A stretch of 64,000 nucleotides of DNA from NCBI GenBank assembly GCA_907163375.1, contig CAJQUW010008655.1, forward strand, positions 315,001-379,000, given 5' to 3'. Under the pieces are notes generated by a model, which was not told where the DNA came from, made no database searches, and worked only from the letters and a program-made list of their open reading frames with translations. Positions 24,299-36,236 of the stretch are shown here, piece after piece. This DNA is from Prostheceraeus crozeri (taxonomy: Eukaryota > Platyhelminthes > Polycladida > Euryleptidae). Position numbers and translations under genes: made by a program. Each line of letters starts with the position of its first letter. Position 1 is the first letter of the stretch.

Positions 24299-25620
24299 CA
24301 CAACAAATTTAATTTTATCTTCGAAGTATGTGTTGCAATTCCACACTATGAAAGTGAAACTGTATGTTGGAGGAGCTGCTTTTCTCTCCATTCGTTGGTT
24401 GCAGGCTTTCCAATCCCTCGATTAGACGGTTGCAGGCATAGAAATTGATAACAAATGAAACCTATAGAACGGAAGTAAAGCTTCATGCAATATACAATAG
24501 TGCGACAAAGACCACACGTATTTCCACTTGGATACACTTGTCAACGGATGAATCATTGGGCTAGAATCAGTCACATGTGTGATTCTAAGCTTTTCATTGG
24601 TGGTTCATGCCCCAACTTTGTTCCCCCGACAATTTCCATTCTAGTCAACTTCAAATAAACAATCTATTTCAATGGCTGAAGGCGAACGACTTCCTCCACT
24701 CGTTGGGTTGGAGGCCTTCCACTCTCTCACATCATCGATGATAAAATATTCGGTGTTCTATTTCATCGACAACACTATCACTGACTCAATTTTGAAAGGA
24801 ATTTCTACACAGTGTGAGACATTGGGAGCTTCCTGTGGACGCCTTAGCCTATCCGCCATGCTTCTATACTGACTCAATTGAAATTTAATATCATGTGCAG
24901 AATCATTGTCAAAAATGATGATTTTACATGGGTATGATTGGCTGATATATCCTCAGTATAGAAAAGTGATGAAAAAACATGGCTCCGGGGTCTATTGGAT
25001 CTTCAGATCATTGAGGGTTGTATCATACATGCTGCGTCTACTTTTGAAGTCTGGTGACTGAAATGCATGCTCACTACAGTAATTACTTAAACTACTGATA
25101 CGTATAATGTTGTTGTACAAGGTGTTGTGAGTAATGTTTATGATTTTATGAATTACGTGGCTCCGGCAGAATGTGGCACAGCTATGCGTATGAAAAGGCA
25201 TTTAGTTTCAGTAGAAAAATGTAAATTCATGCAATATTGGAAAAAGATGCAGTTTCTATGGAAGAGAATAGTAAAAAGAAGCATTACTGAAAGTTGAGGA
25301 AAGGAATTGAATTCTTTCGTAATGCTTGTAACGATTAGAAAAGATTGAGAAACGCTGCTCTAGAGTGAAATATATATTTCATGCTTTTCTATCTGTTTCG
25401 TTTTCCAGATGATAGCAGACAAATGCTGACTGACATTGATGACATAAAATTATCAATTTGTTTATTTCTCTGACTACTCATAACCTTCAACAGCTTCACA
25501 TAGTTATAATCCTAAAGCCCATTAGTTACAGATGCTGCTGCTCAACACTTTCAGTAGAAGTGTTTTCAGTTTTTAGAAACTTGGAAGAAATTGGACCCTT
25601 TCACACATTTATAAAGAATT
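24299..25620. other. Unassigned intergenic DNA
   Basis: Contains a diverged duplication: the words around CATTCGTTGGTTGCAGGC (24391) recur near CACTCGTTGGGTTGGAGGC (24698). No gene is recognised. Confidence 0.35.
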
Positions 25621-26138
25621 AATAGTGCAAAATGATGAATCCGAGGCCTTTCGTCCTTTCTATTCATGGGCATTACAAGGACTGGATCTTAGTGTGTAGC
25701 GACATGAGATGGCAAGCTGTAAAGAAAAGTCTTCACTCAGCTGACATTTGACATGACACAGATAGCTGACGCATGGTGGAAGTTAAATAAAATTATTGCT
25801 TGCTAGAACTTGAAGATAGCCTGGCCATACCCTGGTAACTTTGTCCTGCTCTATTTAGTTATTGTCTTCAAGTTCCCGCAAGCAATAGTTCTCTTTTGTC
25901 ATTTCCACTATTGTTCTCTCTAATGTGTCACCTATCTGTGTCATGTCAAATTTCAGCTAAGTGAAGACTGTTCTGTACAACTACCCATCTCATGTCTCTA
26001 CACATTGAGACCCAGTCCTTGTAATTTCCTTATAAATTGTATTTTATTATTGTATTGTAATTTCCCAGTCCTTATAATTTCCTTTCGGCCTTGTAAAGGC
26101 CGAAAGGCCTCGGGTTCATCATTCTATTTTGCGCTATT
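25621..26138. mobile_element. Foldback element with long imperfect inverted arms
   Basis: The left arm starts AATAGTGCAAAATGATGAAT then CCGAGGCCTTTCG. The right arm ends with the inverted equivalent CGAAAGGCCTCGGGTTCATC..GCGCTATT. Further inside, GTCTTCACTCAGCTGACATT and CATGACACAGATAG on the left are mirrored near 25940-25965, and ACTTGAAGATA (25807) near 25866. Nearly the whole ~518 bases can fold back. No gene and no clear target duplication is seen. Confidence 0.7.
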
Positions 26139-27522
26139 TTTTTCTTTAGAAATCTTAGAAACTTTTCTGTTCTTACGACCGTAAGCAATGTTGGCAGTAA
26201 TTTAGATGAAAGTATGTATATTGCAAATGAATCTATATTGCCATTCACAGATATGCAGAAGGAATTGAATTGCCTATTTCGTATGGCTTCTAATTTCTTT
26301 ATTCCCAGTTTCAATTAATTGATTATTCTAATATAAATCAAGGAATAAATTGGAAATAAAATCGATCATTCTTGCTTGTACATCACCAACAGTACAGCAT
26401 TCATGAACTTGTTTGCGAACCACGGATGAATTGTTTTGGCTTTCAAAACATTCGATCGCTTTCAAGGATGTTCGTTTAATGGCAAATCGTAAATGAATCG
26501 TGCATTTGTGTCGTTTGGAGATGTAAACTATGTGTGATTATCCCAAATATGACATTTTTCTGGCTATCATACACAAACGGAATGTTGTCTACCTATTATG
26601 GGAAGTCTCTTGACATGTTTACACAAGTGAAGTGCAAGTTACGGGCTAAACATTCCTTAACTATAAGCTATTCGAGGATGCAACCTGATTGATGTACACT
26701 TTATTCCAAAGCAGCTTTGACAATTAATTATCCATAAACCGGATAAGGCCAATTTTTGCATTTCGTAATACTTAGTATTTCCCTTCAGCGAACGTAATCT
26801 TATTGACGATAAACAAATTGACTTAGTATGCCGCTGTCGTTGAATGCACTTAAAAGAATGTTTTTTAGAAACATTTCGTGTGGTCCCGTTAAAGAATTTG
26901 TCAAATGGCAATACATTCTGCATGCATTTGAAACTTCTTTATCATTTCTGCACAATCATTAATCTGACCATCTACAAAATGGCAACATTAAAGTCTTACA
27001 GCGTTTGATGGAAATAAATTTGAGATTTTTCAAAATCCATGATCAATCAATTCTTATAACATTTTCATTCGCATATTTAATCGACGCAGCTGACGGCGAA
27101 ATGACGGTCCGGTTGTTCGGTTTGCGGCTTCCCATGTGTGTTTGGGGCACAGAGATAAATTGCATTGCCGGCGTGTTTGGGTGTAGAGATTACCTCCTCA
27201 ACACTGATGGTTACGACTAGAACTAGGCTCGAGGGGCAAGAAGATCAATTTTCCATTGAACGCAATGCAAATACAAGTATGAATTCTGACGAGCCAGAAC
27301 ATTGACACCACATCAAACACGCATAGTCAGCAAATTTATATCGTGTTGAATCGAACGGTGTGAATAATATTTCCATTTGATGAATTCATCACGGAGAAAA
27401 AGTGAGTTAAAGATATATACTTTTCACTTGACAGGCCTGCCTGCAACCTGACCGTCGAGGTTCGTGGGTTATAGTCCGGCAGCCAGAACGAGTTTCTGCA
27501 TGGAACGAGGCCGAGAAGGAGA
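26139..27522. other. Unassigned intergenic DNA
   Basis: No recognisable gene or repeat. Confidence 0.4.
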
Positions 27523-27797
27523 CTTTTACAGAATGATGTACACTTTATGCCTGCTACGAAACGGTGCGTCTGCCGAGTTCTAGTGAGTCCCTCTTCCATG
27601 CCAAAACGTATGAATCTGGGCTTAGTACTTTTCATCTTAAACATAGAAAATTTCATTATAGCCAAAAACTGCAGTCTGCATCCCATTGGATTTGCATGTG
27701 TTTTCTTTGATCCTGTCTGACAAGAAGAGGGACTCACTAGAACTCGGCAGACGCACCGATTCGTAGTAGGCATAGGGTGTGCATCATTCTGTAAAAG
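27523..27797. repeat. 275-bp foldback with 73-base arms
   Basis: Arms 27523-27595 and 27725-27797 are near-perfect reverse complements, containing CGGTGCGTCTGCCGAGTTCT and AGTGAGTCCCTCTT. The ~130-base loop is unrelated sequence. Likely a small foldback MITE. A 155-codon minus-strand open frame across it is a by-product of the palindrome. Confidence 0.75.
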
Positions 27798-28940
27798 CCA
27801 CACAAGCCAAAGTGAGACGAATATCTAAGTCAATTTCCATGCCACCATTGCAAGCGAAGGATATGATTATGTCCACTCTATACTAACCTACACGCAAGTG
27901 AATCAATCTCTATGGTTTGGGGTCTTTGCTCCAGCGGTCGTTCTCAGATTGTCCAACGATTGTGCTCAGTTGTGACCAAATGGGTCCTCCTTGCAATGGC
28001 GGGCGCGATTCGATCTTCGAAAGATTCCGATATCGTGCAACTCAATGCACGATTAATCGAAAATCGGGCGATTCTGAATATTTATGGATTTCTCAAATTC
28101 AGTGATAAGAAGTTTGCAGTTAGTCTTACTGACATACACGTATATAAAGGAATTTCTATATTTTGAGTTTTACTATAAATTTGATGACTTGCGTTAAAAT
28201 TGAAGCTATCTGACACATAGCCTATTCAGACAATACAATTATTTCTACCCGATAAATTAATGCCACATTCAATTTGTACATGGTTGAGAGCACAGTTTTA
28301 CACATCAGAGCACTGAAAAATCGTTAAGAAGACATAAAAAGTTTTGAGAATCTACTATGAAGTACTTCTCTCCGATTGCATGTCACACCACTGATGAAAC
28401 CTTATCTTAGCACATGTCTACTGCTATCAATCCACCTTTTCTGTACTGTTATTATGCACCGATTAATTCAAACTTTCAGACTATTAGCAAATCTATGATA
28501 TTGCAATTCTAGCTGGGTTCATAGCGTGCATGAATGTAAATCAACATCAGTATTCTTATCAGTCATGTTTTCAGTTCATATGTCAGCTTTCAATTCGGAG
28601 ATATAATATCAAAGGGACCTCCTTACACTTGACAACACAACTGCATGACTCGAATAAATCGTGTACTACCAAATTGTTCAAACCTAGTACATAGAATGAG
28701 GCATTGTATTGTACTTGTAGCAAATCAGAGGTTGTCAAAGTGGCAGGTTGGGTTATCAAAGTAGCAGTTCTCGGGAAGTATTATGGAAGTCTTCTTTATT
28801 AAGTGACGATATTTTATGGAGCATTTTCACGCAATATTTCAAGATGCAGCACACCACAAAGATACTGTTCAAGTACCATGTTGACATGTATTAACCTGTG
28901 CTATGGTAATCCCATTGTTTTCAATCGGAGATTCTGAGCG
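27798..28940. other. Unassigned intergenic DNA
   Basis: No recognisable gene or repeat. Confidence 0.4.
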
Positions 28941-28964
28941 GGTATTTCTCCTAGGAGAAATACC
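28941..28964. repeat. Perfect 24-bp palindrome
   Basis: The half-site is GGTATTTCTCCT and the second half is its exact complement. The preceding ATTCTGAGCGG resembles AATCTGAGTGGGTATTCTCC in the hairpin at 29031-29178, so it is probably a relic of the same foldback family. Confidence 0.6.
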
Positions 28965-29030
28965 TCATAGACATGTGGTTGGTTTGGTCATGGGTTTGGC
29001 ATAGTTTGGTCTGTGGTCGGTTAATACATT

Positions 29031-29178
29031 ATAATATTGCACAGATATCTGGAGAACACCCACCGACAGATTATTCTCATAGAAATATCTACTTGCTCCT
29101 CAGCTTCGCTTCGGAGCAATAGATATTTCAATTCGGATAATCTGAGTGGGTATTCTCCTGATATCAGCGCAATATTAT
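29031..29178. repeat. 148-bp hairpin MITE-like repeat
   Basis: The outer ends ATAATATTGC and GCAATATTAT are complementary. Inside, CACAGATATCTGGAGAAC pairs with GTATTCTCCTGATATCAGCG, and AGATTATTC with GATAATCT. A TAGAAATATCT/AGATATTTC pair closes on a short loop near 29104. It ends 33 bases before the Harbinger element. Confidence 0.7.
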
Positions 29179-29476
29179 ATACGTATCTAGGAGGTCAGCA
29201 AGGATGATTTAGGGTGGTATGCTGTGCTCTTTGTTAACTCTAACAATCTATCAAGATGACTCTGCTAATTAAATTTCTTATGCACTGCTGACTGTCAGTT
29301 AACATATTGTTAAATGGCAATGTTAGTTAATTAACAATCAGATTTAACGATCTGTTAGCGGGTGATATGCTGTGCTGCCTGTTATTTTGATCAACTGTTA
29401 GAGAGTGGACGGAATATAATAGAAAAGATAATCGATGTCATTCGTTGATTAGCTCCTAATCGAAGAGATATTTTGC

Positions 29477-30550
29477 ATGTTTGCCAGTCGTCTAATAGCA
29501 CTGAGTGAGCTTGGATGAAGAAGTTGATGACATCTTGCTTCTGGAGGATGCGGTTGGACATCGAGCATACCGAACAAACATCGATCCATTGGAAAATTCA
29601 CAGATGAAGAATTTCTGCGGCGCTATCGCTTAACCAAATCTGACGTGTATGAGCTTGAAAACTTCCTTGATCTCAGCATGGTAACCGACGAATCGACGCA
29701 TCTACTAGGTTGCAACTTTGTATTGCATTGCGCTTCTATACATCTGGCAATCATCAAATGAGTGATGCTGATCTAGCAGGTGTCCACCACCGTGTCTCGT
29801 ATTATTTCCAAAGTGTCAGTGGCCATTGCTCGAATTCGCGGTGACATAATTTTCATGCCGGACAGCTCTGGTATCGAAGTGTATAAAGATCAATTTCTGA
29901 ATGTAGCAGGCATGCCATCCGTCATTGGGGCTGTTGATGGGACTCATACAAATTATTTCACCTGGAGGAAATGAAGCCGAGATCTTCAGAAACAGAAAAG
30001 GGTGTTTTCCATAAATGTTCAGTGTGTTTGTGATCCTATTGGAGCATTCACAGACATTGTTTGCAGATGGCCAGGTATACAGCACCCACGATTCGACAAT
30101 TTTCTCGACCAGCAGATTGTGCTACAAGATGGAACAGCGACTTTTGAATGGATTTTTGTTGGGGGATAATGGCTGCGCATGTAAGCGATATCTTCTCACT
30201 CCAATATTGAATCCTGTCGCACCAGCCGAAAGGCGTTTTAATGCAGCACACATGCGTACTCGATGCATTATCGAGCGCTCGTTTGGTCAATGGAAGCAAC
30301 GGTTTCGATGCTTGAAATACATGCACCTGAACTTGAAAAATGCACTGAACGCGATAGTTGCAACAGCTTGTCTTCACAACATCGCCAAAAAGAGATCAAT
30401 CCCGCTTCCTCAGATCGAGGGGAAGAGGATGTGGCTCCATCAGAACAGAGTGAAACTGAAATTCTATCCCCTATTTCCGAAAATGTGGGTGGCAATGCTA
30501 CGCGTCAACAAATTACTAGTTTGTACTTCTTGCTAAGCAATGTAGGCTAG
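29477..30550 (+). pseudogene. Harbinger transposase (DDE_Tnp_4 type), frameshifted
   Basis: Joining frames conceptually gives the usual order: an N-terminal acidic DEEVDDILLLED region near 29514, the helical LRRYRLTKSDVYEL segment, LCIALRFYTSGNHQ, TVSRIISKVSVAIA, GAVDGTH (first Asp), NEAEIFRNRKG, CDPIGAFTDIVCRWPG, THDSTIF (second Asp), LLGDNGC, YLLTP, PAERRFNAAHMRTRCIIERSFG (Glu) and RFRCL. The catalytic residues survive but lie in different frames. At least five frame changes occur, near 29515, 29595, 29710-29785, 29950 and 30010-30070, and a further one near 30415. The gene is dead in this copy. The product would cut and join element ends, helped by the Myb-like partner. Confidence 0.9.
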
Positions 30551-30981
30551 GTCTCCGTAATGCACGCTGCTCTCATAGAACTAAGTGTTCACCCACTTTT
30601 GTCGAATATTTCGCTGGCATTTTGTTGATTTATCTGTTTGGCTACACACAAGCATGAGAACTGTGTTCAAGGAAATGCACACTGGGACCTGCGAGTTGTT
30701 ACCATACATGAAAATACAAAATATATGCGTGTTCTTGTGAATGTATTTTGCTTTTCATATTATCTAGCTAGATATTTTTCGCGTCTGCATTTGTCTGTAT
30801 TTGTGGGTCTAAGAACTCTGTGACTTACATTCTGCTAAAAAGTTTAAGAGAATTAGGATTACAATATCTAAATGTGCATGAAGCATAATCGTCCCTCTAA
30901 GCTTATTTCAAAATCATCCACAGGCTCCACTGTCTTAAAAACAATAGAAAAAAGACAAAGCAATTGAAATAGGGTGAATGT

Positions 30982-30987
30982 TTTATT
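30982..30987 (-). terminator. Probable polyadenylation signal of the Harbinger Myb-like gene
   Basis: AATAAA on the minus strand about 55 bases past the stop codon at 31041, inside the element. Confidence 0.45.
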
Positions 30988-31040
30988 AAACTTGACTCAT
31001 TGCTTCCAAGAGGCAGAACAATAAAAATAATGATGTTTGT

Positions 31041-31817
31041 CTAGTCACCGGTGTTCAATTTGTCCTTTAAAATTCTCTGCTTCAACAACGGATTCTCCTT
31101 TTGAATTTCATGGAGCTCTTCTGCCATCTCCATTTCGCGCTTGATCTTCTTCATTCTCATTTCGTGGTATTCTGAAGATTGCTCCTCATACATGTTGTAC
31201 ACTGCTCTTCTAACTGTAGGCCTGCATGACTTGCTTGGCACCTGCTTAGCATTCGACTTCGACGATGGTGTAGAAATGTTGTCGTTCTGGGCAGTCAATA
31301 GCCCCACGAAGGAAATATTTTCGATGTCATCGTTTTCTTGTCTCGCTTCTGTCTCGTTTTCTGAATGATTGTTCTACACGAGAGCATCACTGTCATATTC
31401 ATTGGTGATGGGATGAATTTGACAGGGGATTAACGATACGATGCGATCACTGTCAGCTGATAGGCTTTGAACCACAGGTCCACCACCAGTTTTAAAGGTC
31501 TCCTGACGATGTTCGGCACATTCGGTCTTGGCAGTTCGCTTCATATTGCTCCACAAAAGCTTGACCTGCTCCACTGTCCGCTTCTTCAATGGAAACTCAT
31601 TGTTTATTTTCCGAACTATCTCCAACCAAGCGTTGTGCCTTTCTTGAGGTGTAAATTTGTCGGATTTCTTGTTTTCGACCAGTGAATTGTATTTGGCCAC
31701 CAATTCTATCACGACAGTCTTCTCTTCATCACTGAAGTTTTCGGCACGCTGTCTCTTCTCTTTCTTCGTCGCATCCATATTGTCAATATCATCGGGTTTG
31801 TCTGAGCTGAATTGCAT
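31041..31817 (-). pseudogene. Harbinger Myb/SANT-like DNA-binding protein, one in-frame stop
   Basis: One frame of 258 codons plus the terminal stop, interrupted only by a TAG at 31374-31376 after codon 147. The N-terminal half is a Myb/SANT-like domain of the type found in Harbinger and zeste-like proteins: NFSDEEKTVVIELVAKYNSL, then NAWLEIVRKINNEF, then RTVEQVKLLWSNMKR and a GGGP after it. The C-terminal half is charged and likely helical (EMRMKKIKREMEMAEELHEI), as in these partners. In Harbinger elements this protein binds the ends and brings the transposase to the nucleus. A single base change made the stop, so decay is recent compared with the multiply frameshifted transposase. Confidence 0.9.
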
Positions 31818-32037
31818 CCATGAATATACTGAGATGCTTCTGGATATCTATGAATTGCTATGGATACACTCTAACCGACTGTTAAAATCGATTGTTAGCT
31901 GACAATGAGGCAAAGCATAAGAATCAATCTTAATCAACTCATGGTTTTAACAAGGTGTTTAGTAACAGCTTGTCAAAGTTGACAAGCTGTTAAAGCACAG
32001 CATACCACCCTTAATTGTTCTTCTCGGATAATACGTA

Positions 32038-32118
32038 TTATATACTACTATTATACTATTATATTACTATTATACTATTATACGTATTATATAATACGTA
32101 GTATATACGTTATATATA
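32038..32118. repeat. AT-rich simple repeat
   Basis: Runs of ATTATACTATT and TATAATACG words. Low complexity just outside the Harbinger element. Confidence 0.7.
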
Positions 32119-34632
32119 CTCGGATAGTAATAATAGCCTACCTAATTTGAGATTTTGTGGAAAACACTCAAAAAATGCAATTCTGTGATATGAAATAACT
32201 TAACTTAGCCGAAGCTTTGTACACTACTTATAGATCATTTGACAAGTAGCTGTAAATTTACATATGCTTTTTTGAATAGTAGAAAATATTCAATATTCTA
32301 CATCAGATTCATCGCGTTTGATATCCTGTGTCCCGAATATGTCACTAAATCTGGATACTCGGGATTAGCATATGGCTACATAAAAGTAGCAAACAGTCTG
32401 AACTTCGCAATATGGTAGGCTTCCAGCGAATATGGTGCCTCATCTCATTCATAATGCCATTTACCATGTTGAAATTACCATATTGAAATGTCTAAAAAAG
32501 TGAGTAATAGTCATGTGATATTTCTCGGATATTTCTTGACATACAGAACATATTGCATTATGCACTGTCCCAGAATGATATTCATTCCATTGAAACTGGA
32601 AGACTATGGATTTATAAAAGCTGCTGTAATCGACGAGGATCCATGTGCTCTAAGCATTCAGCTATTAATTTTCGTATTAATCGCTCTCGGAAAGTAGTTA
32701 AATCTCGTCCGTACAATAAGATTAACGACAGAACGATGAATTTAGTTCACACCCTTGAAAGGGGAGGCGGAATCTCTATATCGTGGGAAATTAGTAATTC
32801 TCCACTTCTTCAACTTTCTGGAATATCTTTAGACTGAAAAAAAATCCTATAAATGCAGCAAGAAAAGTTGCCTGCCGCTTGTGTAGTTCAGCCTGTCTCG
32901 GCTACAGAAATTGCACCAGCTCTACAGGGACTACAGTCGCCAGTATACTGAAAATTGATGTAAGCAGCTGAACCTACTGCATGTATGAACCGATATGCCT
33001 ACTGGTCTGTTCCGGCATGAACAATGAGTGTTTTTTCTTTATCATCCGACGGAAAAATCATCGATTTGCTTACGAATTATTGCATGAAAGAGTGCTAATT
33101 TCTGTACATGTAAGCGCCCAGTTGTTGCACATAAATATCGAATTTGTCTTAATTGTGATTTGAAGAATAGAAAGGTCTATTACTGAGCGTATAGTAGTAG
33201 GCATTTCTACTGGATAATCTCGCTTTTAGAGATCGACAGTCTCATGAAAACCCTTCAACAAAAAGTACGGATAAGTACGGATAATGAAACCAACTCATCC
33301 AGTGCCATCATCAGGCGATGATCATCTGATATGCATATAGGCCTACGATAAGCTTGTATGAAAGAAATAATTTCACATCGCAACAGCGTCTGCACACAGG
33401 GATTGAATTTCAATTAATTGATTGTCCAGTATTTCCAATGTCAATGAATTGATGGCATAATACTTGAATTATCAATTAACCGATTAACTCAAATGCAATG
33501 GATTATTCGCTCATAAAGAAATTTCTTTTTGATGTGATTATCCGAAATTATGCAATGATCATTGAACGTCATTCAGATATTTAGTGGAGCATTTTTATGC
33601 TTCTGTAGTATCGACTGAAGGACTTATTCGACACGCACACGATCATAAAGAAGCTCGCACCGAAAGTTCTATCATCTAGATTTCTAATTTCTCAATATTT
33701 CATTACCTACACGGACGCCTGTATTCTCTGCATTTGTAACCAGGACGTGACACGCGCACGCACACGCGCTTCTGTTATCTAGGAATTCATTGTTGAAATC
33801 ATAATTCAGCAAATATTGCAGAAACCATCAAGGCCATCTGCGAGTTGTCCAATCCCTGCTCACCTATTGCTTAGGATTTTTGAACCAATTATTCATCATT
33901 AACTTGCATAAAGAAATCAACAGGGATCATCAAACATTGAATGATGTCAAGTAATATATTCTCAGTAATTGCAATTCAGTTAATTAATTGCATGGAATTT
34001 GATTTAGTCAATAAATATTTGCTTCAATTATTTGATTGGATAAAGCAATTGCATGCATATTGCAATCAATATTTGATAATCCCTGCTTGCAAATACGATC
34101 ATGTAACTATGAAATTGCTTCTTGTCTTTGTACAAGTATGTATGCGTCCTTATGGATGAAATGATTCTTGGAATTCTTGGACATCCTTTCCTGGCTACAG
34201 CGTACGTCTCATCAATATAATCCAATTATTTTAACATTATTTGAGAAACTAAATCACTACAAGTAAATGTCGACCCTTGTTTCACTTCACGTTCCGTTGA
34301 CTGTCTCATGTTTGATGGAGACACAGCTTGACACTCATAGCCTACCCAAAGCTAAATTGATTGTTTGTTTCAGACTCCGATTCCGAATTCTTGGTTCCAT
34401 CAATGACATGATTAATAAAATCGCAAACATTAAATCGGATCAAATTCTGTCAATTTACATGTACATGATCATGTTGCACAATTTTGATTTCCTTTCGAAT
34501 TTCATATCTTCCTAGCATACAATTGAACATTTTGTAATGGCAAACTGGCTTTCATATCATATTAATTATTTTGGATGCTATACTATTAAAAAATAACCTC
34601 CATATTTTATTACCGGTATTCTATATGTACAT
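32119..34632. other. Unassigned intergenic DNA
   Basis: Includes degenerate CAATTAATTGAAATT-type words at 33405-33490, related to those at 37880-38090 and 60840-60925. No gene is recognised. Confidence 0.4.
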
Positions 34633-34650
34633 ACAGGGTGTCCCAGAAAA
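34633..34650 (+). mobile_element. Solo mariner-like end
   Basis: TACAGGGTGTCCCAGAAA resembles a Tc1/mariner terminus and lies 48 bases left of the true end of the complete-ended element. It has no nearby partner. Confidence 0.35.
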
Positions 34651-34681
34651 CACACACATGCATGCATGCGGTATACATGTA

Positions 34682-36234
34682 CAGGGTGTCCGTAAATTCG
34701 CTTGACTTTTAAATTGAACATCTACATGAGAAAACAATAAACTTTTGCGTAACAAACCATGATATATTACGCAACATAAAGGGGAATTTGCGAATCTAAC
34801 CATAAGAAATGAATATTCGATTATTTAGCTGCTTAAATTTTATATTCTGCATGCAGTCAATTTTGTGATGAATATTACATGCACAATTATAGTTTTGGTG
34901 AATTCATTTCAGTTTCAGTAAATGTTTAAGTCAATTAGCCATATTGTCAATTATTTCAATTAACCTTACCCAGGAGACATAGCTCAAAAATTTTCCTTAT
35001 TCAATTCTATGAAACTTTCATCACCAGCCATGACGACATGCCTAGTCATTGATTGATTCATATCGTATCATCTTCAATTGAAAACGTCAAATTAATCAGC
35101 CTTCATGGCATAGAATTGAAATATCCCATATCCATGACGTGATGGTTTTCGCTAACCAATGACAAAGACGTGTGTGTCAACCAATAGGTTAAGTCTGCAT
35201 CATAGAGTTTCCTCATGCTATGTTCGAAATCCCACTGTGAAGTGGTACAATCGCTGCCTATCGTATTCACAATGGATCCTCAGACTCGGATAGAGATAGT
35301 TCAGTGCCTCTATGCATGCAATAGAAGTGATACAGCTGCTCTTCGAAAGTTTAAGACTCAAAGACGCATTCAAAAAGATCCTTTTACAGAAGCATCGATT
35401 ACAAATATCATCAAAAAGTTTGAAGAAACTGGCAGCGTTCATGATAAACCTCGCAGTGGTTGTCCTACAGTGGATGACTTGACAATTGCAACTGTGAATC
35501 GCGTCGTCGAGGAGACTAGTTCAAAATCAATGCTAGGAGTCACGTCAGTTCGCAAAGTGGCTGAAGAGGTTGGTACCATTTCAAAGACTAGTGTCCATAA
35601 AATCCTTCGGCATAAACTAGGACTCTACCTGTACAAATTACAAGTCGTGCAAGCACTTGAGTCGGCCGACTAGACAAAGCGCTGTGAGTTTGCGAGATGG
35701 CTTCTCCACAATCAGAATGTAATCGATGATATCGTCTGGTCTGACGAGGCGTGTTTTTCACTCGATGGGATCGTTAATGCGCACAATTGCCACATCTAGT
35801 CAGATGTCAGATGTCAAATCGAGTGATAAGTCGAGGATGTGACCGAGAGTGTCCTCTACGTTCACCTGATCTGAATCCTCTCGACTTTTGGTTCTGGGGA
35901 TGGATGAAAGCGAAGATATACGATCATGGTAAGCCACAAAACCTGGACCAGTCGAGTGAGAAGATCACTGACATCTGCAATGAAGTCACACGTGAAGAAC
36001 TTGCCGAGGGTGTTTTCGATATTATTTGGCGATTGACTGCACTGATTGCTTGCGACGGCGATCATTTCGAGCATTTGATTTGAACATTTTAATCATCAAA
36101 TATTGGCTTCTTATTGTTAAATTCGCAAATTCCCCTCTATGTTGCATAACATAACATGGTTTGTGATGAAAAAGTTTATTGCTTTCTCATGTAGATATTC
36201 AATTTAAAAGTCAAGCGAATTTACGGACACCCTG
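34682..36234 (+). mobile_element. Tc1/mariner-like element with 127-bp ends, internally deleted
   Basis: Starts CAGGGTGTCCGTAAATTCGC and ends with its exact complement, flanked by TA at 34680-34681 and 36235-36236. The inverted ends match over about 127 bases (34682-34808 and 36108-36234) with scattered differences. The 1553-bp body carries one transposase gene on +, damaged by a stop and a deletion. Confidence 0.92.
35272..36083 (+). pseudogene. Tc1/mariner-like transposase (DUF4817-type helix-turn-helix), broken
   Basis: The likely start is MDPQTRIEIV at 35272, an internal Met of a longer open frame. The N-terminus has the DUF4817-like helix-turn-helix: YACNRSDTAALRKFKTQR, then ITNIIKKFEETGSVHDKPRSG, then SVRKVAEEVG..SVHKILRHKLGL. 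A TAG follows ALESAD at 35671-35673, but the same frame continues with KRCEFARWLLHNQN and VWSDEACFS (first catalytic Asp, 35743). After NAHNCHI the frame breaks and jumps to ISRGCDRECPLRSPDLNPLDFWFWG (third catalytic region), so roughly 80-90 codons with the second Asp are gone. The C-terminal DICNEVTREEL..VFDI segment remains. Inactive. Confidence 0.9.
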
Positions 36235-36236
36235 TA

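Larger units (their letters stand above)
29212..32010. mobile_element. PIF/Harbinger transposon, structurally complete, genes damaged
   Basis: The ends are 17-bp perfect inverted repeats, GGGTGGTATGCTGTGCT left and its complement right. TTA at 29209-29211 and 32011-32013 is the 3-bp target duplication expected for this superfamily. The 2799-bp element has the two-gene layout: a DDE transposase on + and a Myb/SANT-like DNA-binding protein on -, arranged tail to tail. A subterminal near-copy of the end (GGGTGATATGCTGTGCT) starts at 29360, and GTTAAC/GTTAG words cluster inside both ends, likely protein-binding sites. Confidence 0.95.

Noticed and set aside
27336..27803. 155-codon minus-strand open frame
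   Set aside because: It spans a foldback repeat, so the same peptide words occur in both arms by palindrome. It has no domain, leader or splice context.
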